A program made the translations under genes and the position numbers. The notes under the pieces were generated by a model. It was not told the origin of the DNA and ran no database searches. It was given only the letters and a program-made list of their open reading frames with translations. DNA of 64,000 bases, taken from NCBI RefSeq assembly GCF_019649055.1, contig NW_026570221.1, forward strand, positions 434,001-498,000, in the 5' to 3' direction. Below, one piece after another: positions 57,222-64,000 of the stretch. Position 1 is the stretch's first letter; each line of letters begins with the position of its first letter. The DNA is from Paramacrobiotus metropolitanus (lineage: Eukaryota; Tardigrada; Eutardigrada; Parachela; Macrobiotidae).

Positions 57222-58033
57222 GAAGTGACTGAGTTCTCCAGACACGACTGATAACCGAAGAGCTACGCCCCTTTTTCAACACCATAAAAACTGCTGCAGC
57301 CTGTTTCTGCTTTTTACTGTTAATTTTCTGTATACTCACTAACACGAAAACGCAAGTGAACCCGGAATTTTCGCTTTTCTGAAAATACCATAACAAGTCG
57401 AAATTGTTGTGATCTGCGTACACGGAAGACCGGCTGTTCCGCATTGCACCCGGTTCAGCTCCTGATGTTCGTTTCTTTTTTATACACAGCGGATGATGAT
57501 AAAAGGTAAGGTAATGGAAAAGAAGGTTATCCTTCGGAATTTATGACCGGAATTCGGAGTTTTTGTGTAATAAACAGTAATAATTTTTGTAAACTTTCGC
57601 ATTGCCCGGAAATTTTATTACCTCGTGAGCAATATATAAAAAAAAATAAAATTAACGTGAGAAATATGAGAAAAACAGAAGTTACAGAATCATTGTTGAT
57701 CATGGCCAGATACCAAGGCAGTACTCCCGTACTAAGGATCCGCGCAGTACTCTTGTTAGAAAAAAGGAAACTCAAAAGGTCAAAGATTTTGGCAAATTAA
57801 ACCTGGCTCTAATTGATTGTGCTTACCTAAATAAAACCGCAGCAAAATCAAAAGCTATTGCTATTCACAACTTATTCCGGTAAAATCAAAGTGTTCAGAC
57901 ACTTGTGAGTTGCAAAAATACGAGTAGAAGCACGGTTGTTCTACTGTATTGGCAAGGATCTAAGCAGACATGCAACGTACTTAAGGATCCTTAAAATCGG
58001 AAACGTCGCGCGCACCAGCTGGCGCAGGCTCTT
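57222..58033. other. Spacer between convergent F-box copies
   Basis: The 3' ends of both F-box genes face each other here. No other gene is supported. Confidence 0.4.
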
Positions 58034-59646
58034 TCAGGATGTTTGAATCCATTTTTGAACGTAGTACCACAAGACGTGCAGGCACAACTTGTTCAGCTGG
58101 CGTACGTCGACGCTGCCCGCAGCGTTCCCCGCCCCTGTTACTCCGCGGTTGTGTTCCGAGGAACGCGGATCAGATTGCTGGAACCTTCTAAGAATCTGCA
58201 AGTCAACAGAAGGCACTGTATTAGGAAAACAAAAAACAACTATCAGGAAGAAAGGTCAAAATAGTCTTGCGTTATTTAACAGTCGGTCGAATGTTAAATT
58301 ATTGTACTCTATGCATTTATAACTTTTCAAATGAGTAGAAATAAAATAGTTAAATTCGCCGACAGAGGTTGGCAGGCTAATCAGATAAAAAAATTAATTT
58401 TAATTCAACAAGCCATTTTTATAAAATTTCCTTGTATTTTAAGGGAAAATCGTAACTCAGCTTTCAGTAAATTAGTTTTATTTCGATTGGATTTAATATT
58501 TAAAAATATTCATGTATTTCATTTTATTTTGTTTATTAAAATTAATTTTCAAATTTATTTTATTTTAGTAAATTTACTCCCGGTTTATGTTACTACTGGA
58601 TCAGGAAGCACCGCAAATAACCATAACGTTCACAGTCGATACATGTCTCTATTGGCTCGTAACTGTAATTCTACAGTGTTTAAAAGCCTTTAAATCAAAT
58701 GTTATCCACAAAATGAGACCGAATTTGCTTTGTAACAAAACCACGACGCGGTTTGAAAAGCCACATTATTTCAGTGCAAGGTCACAACAAAAGGTGCGCT
58801 TGTGATACAGTACCGATTGGACGTGCAGTGCGTTCTTAAGAGTGATAGCGCCAGGGGCTAGACATTGCGCAACCCGCTCCATATCTAACGCCGGTCCGCC
58901 ACAGCATAGCTGCTGCTCAAACATATTCCAAATCTGTGCTTCGTCCGCATTTCGGAGCTTGAAGACCACAAACGGAATACGAAATTCCAGTATCGTAGCA
59001 CTCCCGTTGTTGTACTGCAAGGAATGATCTTTCCAGATTAAACGGTCACAGCAGGTCGCCAGCCGGCAATGCAACGCGGCCATCGAGGAAAACAACTCCT
59101 TCAGTGCCAACGGTTCGTTGATCGTCAGTGAACGTTGGTGCACAATCACACGCTCAATACGAATGCCAGTATTGTCTGTAACCCGTTTAATCAAGTTCAG
59201 CGCTTCATGGACCTCACTCAAGCCTTCCCGATGGTCGCAGAATACGCCGGTGTCGTGAATGCAGACGGTGCGCGTTGCCCGAGTAATGTGCCTGAAGAGG
59301 CAGCTGTACACCTGTACACTGCGTAATTACCGTTCCATTTCTTCACTAGCCGCGGTGAGAAGGCTCGATCGATAAAAGAAGCCCGAACATCTTTACACAG
59401 TTCCGCCGACGTGAGAAGTTGTTCCCACAGTTGACAAGTGCGTCGGCAGCGCTGTCGATCGATGGTGTCCAGTGATAAAAAGACCTCTTTCAAGATTTCA
59501 ATGGGAAACGCCAGAGCGAGCCCCGCCTCGTCGCACCGCTTTTTCCGCTTTGGTTCACCCGCATCGTCCTCCGGATTTCGAGAACCATCGAAACGACATT
59601 GGTCGGTACGCACAAAGTTCCTTCTCGTCTCATGGAAAAATTTCAT
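58034..59646 (-). pseudogene. F-box protein gene B, broken by an 8-bp duplication
   Basis: Exon 1 is 59646-58814 and exon 2 is 58195-58034. Donor TCG|GTACTG, acceptor TTGACTTGCAG, phase 0, 618-nt intron. ATG 59646 gives MKFFHETRRNFVRTDQ. The basic N-terminus is followed by the F-box (LAFPIEILKEVFLSLDTIDR, CRRTCQLWEQLL). The frame then breaks at a tandem duplication of CTGTACAC (59304-59311 and 59312-59319). Dropping one 8-mer restores NYAVYSCLFRHITRATR and the whole rest of the gene, including EAQIWNMFEQQL and the last exon (VRQLNKLCLHVLWYYVQKW), for 328 residues. That is the only lesion. The length and order match F-box A. Confidence 0.8.
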
Positions 59647-59781
59647 CTGTGGTAAGAAAAACCGAAAAACGTCACCATCGAATTTAAATTTCAAGAATAA
59701 GATTCACAGGCTACCGGAGCCGCTATCGACAGTGTATACAAAATAACATATGGTCGATTAGATCTCTTTTAGCCATTGCCA

Positions 59782-60456
59782 TTAACCTTGACTTCCCGGC
59801 AGCCAACTTACGATGGTGGCAGAGTGGACTGGACCCCAGTCTGGCAGTTGCAAATAGTGCATCTTCCGGCTAAGAATGCAGGAAAATCGCAACTGGAATG
59901 TACGCTCAATCTCATGGAGTAATTCCGCGGCCAAGGAACGATGCAAGGTCCAATAGCCACTCGGTACACTGCACGTCCGCATAACAAAGTGCCCCGGTGC
60001 AAGAGACTTTTCTTCGAGTTGTTCCGGCGTGGGGATCGATCGGATCTGTCGGTCGGGAAGTAGTTCGCTAGTACGCTGTCCTGCCACGGTCACCTCCACC
60101 AACGCATAGTCCAACAGGTCCGCGAAAGAATCAATTAACACCGTTCCGGGGTACCATTTCCAGGAATAGCTATAGAAAGAATAGCTATAGCTATAGTTGA
60201 GAATAGCTACGGGACGGAAAGAATAGCTATAGTTGTGTGCATAAGAGCTCGCGCAATGGGCATGGCTCCTGCGGGTCTCTTCCGTTTTTCGCGTTTTTTC
60301 CAACCGTCCTACCGCAAGAACGCGCAAGAATATGAAATCGTTTTTGCTATAAAAAATATTTGGATCGTCGTTTTTCACAATTAAAACCATGCAGATTTGA
60401 AAAACAGACGATCCTTTTAAGGCCAGGTGTCCGAAAGCCAAATTTTGACTGGTCAA
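59782..60456 (-). CDS. Unassigned open frame upstream of F-box B
   Basis: A 224-codon frame on the same strand as F-box B. The last 120 codons (WYPGTVLIDSFADLLDYALV; GHFVMRTCSVPSGYWTLHRS; RTFQLRFSCILSRKMHYLQL) look like real protein. The middle repeats SYSYSF, encoded by an (AGCTAT)n microsatellite at about 60165-60240. A donor-like CAAG|GTTAAT at its end does not fit the F-box B start. It could be the 3' end of another gene. Family not recognised. Confidence 0.35.
   Translation of the reverse strand: MTSQNLAFGHLALKGSSVFQICMVLIVKNDDPNIFYSKNDFIFLRVLAVGRLEKTRKTEETRRSHAHCASSYAHNYSYSFRPVAILNYSYSYSFYSYSWKWYPGTVLIDSFADLLDYALVEVTVAGQRTSELLPDRQIRSIPTPEQLEEKSLAPGHFVMRTCSVPSGYWTLHRSLAAELLHEIERTFQLRFSCILSRKMHYLQLPDWGPVHSATIVSWLPGSQG
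60165..60240. repeat. (AGCTAT/AATAGCT) microsatellite
   Basis: ATAGCTATAG words repeat with short interruptions; low complexity. Confidence 0.7.
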
Positions 60457-60865
60457 GGGGAAGAAGTCGGAGTCTTTTGGTTAACAGACAATATCGCGAG
60501 CATTTTACGCTGGATTTTCACCAAAATTTGCAAAAAGCATTCATATTAGTTAGTCGTTGTATTGAGATGCTTATGACATCATTTCTCTTGAAATGAAATT
60601 TATAAGGAATTTTTTTTCGAAGTGTCCACACTTGGCTGAATAACCCTCTGTACAAGTGCTGGGCGCTGAGAGCAAACGCGACCTGGTACATAATACTTAC
60701 ATGGTACCAAATTCGGTTATATGGTAACGAATGTCTGCTTTCGCTGAATTCGAAACACATTTTCTGTTTAACTGATGTATGTGCCGGTACTTTGAACTTG
60801 CGGCTCATTGTAAGCATTTGGGTTAAATACGCAACAATACGGTATAAGGAGAAAACCGTTCCACT

Positions 60866-61040
60866 CCACCCGCTTCCCTGGACTACTGCCTTCACCCGAA
60901 CAGCGTAACGTTCTGGCTGACGTGGCGCTTATCTGTACATACCAAGTCAGATTTACCCACATATACTGCCGTAACATCACACTTTAGCGGGCGACAGCGG
61001 CAATACAGGGAAATGGTTGGAGTAAAATTTTCTTCCCATC
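60866..61040. repeat. Diverged copy of the MITE family
   Basis: CTTCCCTGGACTACTGCCTTCACCCG on the left and GGGCGACAGCGGCAATACAGGGAA on the right, with TACTGCCGTAACATCACAC between, parallel the 197-bp MITEs. Ends are lost. Confidence 0.5.
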
Positions 61041-61164
61041 TAATTATCAGAGTATTGGTGCGGTAAGATGTTCCAGCGGGCACCTCCTCATTTTTATTAG
61101 TACTTCCTTAAACCATCCCGTTACATCTTCGTATAACAATTTTTACTTCCTTATACCATCCCTT

Positions 61165-61276
61165 TACTTCCTTATGTAGTTCAGTTCTTCCTTCCTTCCT
61201 TCCTTCCTTCCTTCAGTTTTTACTTCCTTGTATGACGTCATTTCGTACTTCCGTAACGTACAGACAGACAGACAGT
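61165..61276. repeat. (CTTC)n and (ACAG)n microsatellites
   Basis: Seven consecutive CTTC units near 61190-61214, preceded by TACTTCCTTA(T/C) repeats, and CAGACAGACAGACAG at 61260-61275. Confidence 0.85.
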
Positions 61277-62659
61277 TTTTAATTTCGTCTGAATTAGAGG
61301 ACCTTCGCTGCGCTCCGGTCGATCATAAAACATAACACATAATTCATAAGCATAATCATAAATATAACTCATGAATATAATGTTGTTCATAGAATATACT
61401 CATAAATTCCCGTCTCCGCCATCTCCGGATTATGTATTTCCCGCAATTGAGACATGGTTTTAAAAACATAATGTATACCCTAACCCTGCACTTGACGGAA
61501 ATTTGTACAGTGCAGCCACGCACACTTGTACGAGCGCATTCAACACTCACATACGCAGATATGCAGCTTGTGCGTGTTAGAACGTGAATCGGCTGAACAT
61601 TTATCCGGGTGCTAATAAACCCTGTGAATTTGGATTTGGCAATTGGTATTGGAAATTGGTACTGGTAATGGTATTGGGTAATGGGAATCTACATAATTGT
61701 TGGGAATGGTATTTCGTAATGGGAATGGGAAAACGATTGATAAAATTGCGCAGGCGAAGATTGTTCCTAGTTCCTTGCATAAAATGTATTTAAAAATTAA
61801 TATTAATTTTATGCTCATCATTTTATTTTGGTTTTACCCGTTTCCTAGTGTAACCTTTTATTACGGCTCTGGGAAATTGAAATTGGAATCTCTTGGCATG
61901 CCACTATGTAGCCAACAGGAATTAAGGGGATGGGGTGGAAGTCCTTGTTGGGATGCTAATCACTGCTTCCGTAAACAGTTCATGAGTCAGAATTATTGGA
62001 GAACCATTTTTAAAGGCTAGTGAGATACCCAAAACTCAAAAGGTATGCATTACGGTATAATGCAGTTACTTTACATTCCTTAAATTTGCGCTCCGTTTTT
62101 GCATAACAGCAAATCATTACAGACATAAAACATTAGAATAATTATCAGTACAAGTTATGACGAAAAATCAGCAAAAGTATGGACAATCCGCGTCATTCAC
62201 TGATCTCCAACTGGTGTGACATCATGAATCGTCAACTGGCCTAATGTATGCCGCAAACGATTAAAAAAGGTCCTGACGGAACGGCGCGCCTGAGATTTAT
62301 CAGTTTGACACCCTTTTAAAGTTTTTAGGCAGCCTTCCAACTTCGAACGGTGCAACGCTAGCAGCATCACTTTATTTAATTTGAACACATCCAAACAGTG
62401 CAAATGGTACCGTTGATCAGTCAATTAATCGCTTCTGCTTTTTATGCTAACAGACCAGTTACGGACCAGCGGTACAAAAAAGGGCGAAGAACAAGCTCAA
62501 ACGAAAGATGAAACACGGCTCTACTATAATTACAACCGACTTTGTTAGTTAACCATCCAGCATTCCAAAAGCGACGGTATCAGCAGAGAAGTCGTATTTA
62601 CTTCATCTATTACGTTGAAGCGGAAGTCCCTGAACTATTCAGCAACCTACATGTTCATG

Positions 62660-63816
62660 TTACATAATTATCCCATCATCGAACACGATTTTTTCGCCGA
62701 CATTTGCCGGTACCGCAGCAGTATAATTGGCACCTTTTGTCGAAACCGTAACATTCCCGATGCATATCGGCGTATTTTGACGGAAGACTTCCAGATTAAC
62801 ACGATACACGGTCAACTCGTTCAGGTGAACTTCCCCTGAAACGCGTTTCGCGTTGTCCCTGAAGTACAATTCGTGCGCTTCAATCACCTCATCATAAGCT
62901 AGTATTACCGAAATTGGTGCTGTACTGTTAGTGCCATTCATCCTCTCCCGCACCCACTCACGATGGCTCCTGAGAACGTCATCCAATCGGCGTGCTTTGA
63001 CATCGGGACGCTCAGTCGACCAAAACGTTGCCCCCCACATTTCCGACGTAAAGTTAGCGGTTGTGGTACAATTATACGGGAAAACAGCTTCCATTTTCCG
63101 TTCCCTTTCCAGTCTTTCCATTTCGTCATCTTCAACGAACTCGTTTTCGCCTAACAACTTTTCAACGGCTCCTGCAACGAGCGTTTTAGTGAAACTGTTG
63201 TAATCCTTAGCGGACATAAACACGTGATTTTGCCCGGCTGAGAGCCGTTCCGCAACGAAGTTAACAATCGTGTTGTTGGGAAGATGGGTTGTATCGATGC
63301 ACAGTAGAGTCGAACGAACGCTCGAGTCTATTGCGAAAGCAACAAATAAACGCGATGCAACAATCCCACTATCGTCCCACATCGTATCGTTGTACGTGGC
63401 GTCCTTGGGACAGGCAATGCGCACGGAGGCCGTCGGGTCCCAGTTGGTCAGGAACTGCCAAGCACTGGTTGTGGTCGTTGGGGTGGAGTCATTGGTTGAG
63501 TAGCCTACCAGCATCCATTTAAAGTCGAACGGAGGCAACTTGGCTTGCACACGGAGGTACATGAGCCAGGAAGCTTGGTCTCGTGCAAAACCGGTAAAAG
63601 CCCATTCATCCTCCACCCGAGTGATTGTTACTGAACCTAACAGACAGTTTGTATTTGGCTCAACGGTCACGGAAGCGGACACCAGAGCAGATGACAAGAG
63701 TCTCGGGGCAGATGCATAGAAGAGCGGCGTCCTATCCGATGGATTGCTAAAGACTTGAATTTGGACTCTATCGTATGGAATTTTAATTGTATTTGTTCCT
63801 GCAATTACAACATTGT
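62660..63816 (-). CDS. Secreted protein family, copy 2 (5' end outside window)
   Basis: A frame of about 385 codons from an acceptor-like TTATAATTTACAG (ending 63817) to a stop at 62660. It is full-length relative to copy 1 and uninterrupted: AYNNVVIAGTNTIKIPYDRV, SDRTPLFYASAPRLL, the shared middle WAFTGFARDQASWLMYLRVQ, and C-terminal ICIGNVTVSTKGANYTAAVP. The upstream 180 bases align with the putative intron of copy 3. The signal-peptide segment would lie just beyond 64000. Several sequons (NDST, NDTM, NNTI, NCTT, NFTS, NSTA, NVTV, NYTA) support secretion. A block of about 640 bp is almost identical to copy 1 while the rest differs, suggesting gene conversion. Function unknown. Confidence 0.68.
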
Positions 63817-64000
63817 TATATGCCTGTAAATTATAATGACATTGACGCACAGAATCGTAAAGCCTTGCTAAACCATTGAGAATAAATAACACTCTTGACA
63901 CTGCTGCTGATAGCCTACTGCGCTGTCTGTAATGCGCCAGTTTAATAACTACTGACGATGATTACTGTATACGTATATGCTGATTTTACATGAACATCTG
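63817..64000 (-). other. 5' part of secreted-family copy 2, window edge
   Basis: Recognisable as the equivalent of the segment between signal peptide and body in copy 3 (shared GTAAAATCAGC). The start codon is outside the window. Confidence 0.4.

Larger units (their letters stand above)
60457..62659. other. Simple-repeat-rich spacer
   Basis: Contains a MITE relic (below), CTTC repeats, TAATCATAA-like runs at 61320-61380, and degenerate GGTATTGG/GGAATGG tracts at 61630-61730. A 75-codon minus-strand frame at 62197-62424 is unassigned. Confidence 0.45.

Noticed and set aside
59646-60456. Single gene joining the 59.8-60.4 kb frame to F-box B
   Set aside because: The only plausible donor (CAAG|GTTAAT, phase 1) leads to an immediate stop at the F-box B acceptor.

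Overview
The window is animal nuclear DNA from an invertebrate. Supporting signs are a secreted laminin-type EGF-like protein, a BACK/Kelch protein and F-box genes, short GT-AG introns with matching phases, and a heavy load of eukaryotic transposons (MULE, hAT, DIRS, non-LTR, mariner-like MITEs). I cannot name the species. A tardigrade or similar small invertebrate is a guess from general impression only. There is no prokaryotic organisation.

Layout. 0-3 kb: a two-exon secreted laminin-EGF gene and a frameshifted tandem copy. 3.1-7.6 kb: a 4.5 kb foldback element (FB1) whose arms are arrays of a 42-bp unit; it sits inside an old non-LTR retrotransposon relic. 9.2-10.9 kb: two Kelch/BACK exons on the minus strand. 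11.1-12.5 kb: three more non-LTR 3' relics. 12.6-13.6 kb: a possible unknown gene. 14.2-35.9 kb: best read as one very large MULE transposon (MULE1). It is bounded by inverted tandem arrays, has a candidate 9-bp target duplication, and contains an intron-containing FAR1-DDE-SWIM transposase and an intact three-exon ULP1 protease-PHD finger gene. It has since taken up a hAT element, foldback elements and a non-LTR relic. 36.5-38.6 kb: the first of three copies of a secreted-protein family (others at 53.2 and 62.7 kb). 39.2-40.9 kb: foldback FB3. 41.6-48.5 kb: a DIRS-type tyrosine-recombinase retrotransposon (gag, RT-RNase H, recombinase) split inside RNase H by an intact 3.1 kb MULE (MULE2) with a 10-bp target duplication. 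48.8-49.9 kb: a 1.1 kb near-perfect palindrome. 51.2-52.8 kb: a third MULE relic. 55.1-59.6 kb: two convergent F-box paralogues, one badly decayed, one broken only by an exact 8-bp duplication. 60-62.6 kb: simple repeats.

How it fits together. Host genes are sparse (laminin-EGF, Kelch, F-box, secreted family) and most are duplicated and partly broken. The main theme is nested transposition. Several unrelated-looking elements share one design: terminal inverted repeats built from short tandem units private to each family (42 bp, about 38 bp, about 20 bp). The most unusual item is the pairing of a MULE transposase with an uninterrupted ULP1-PHD gene. All calls come from reading the sequence by eye; no database search was run.
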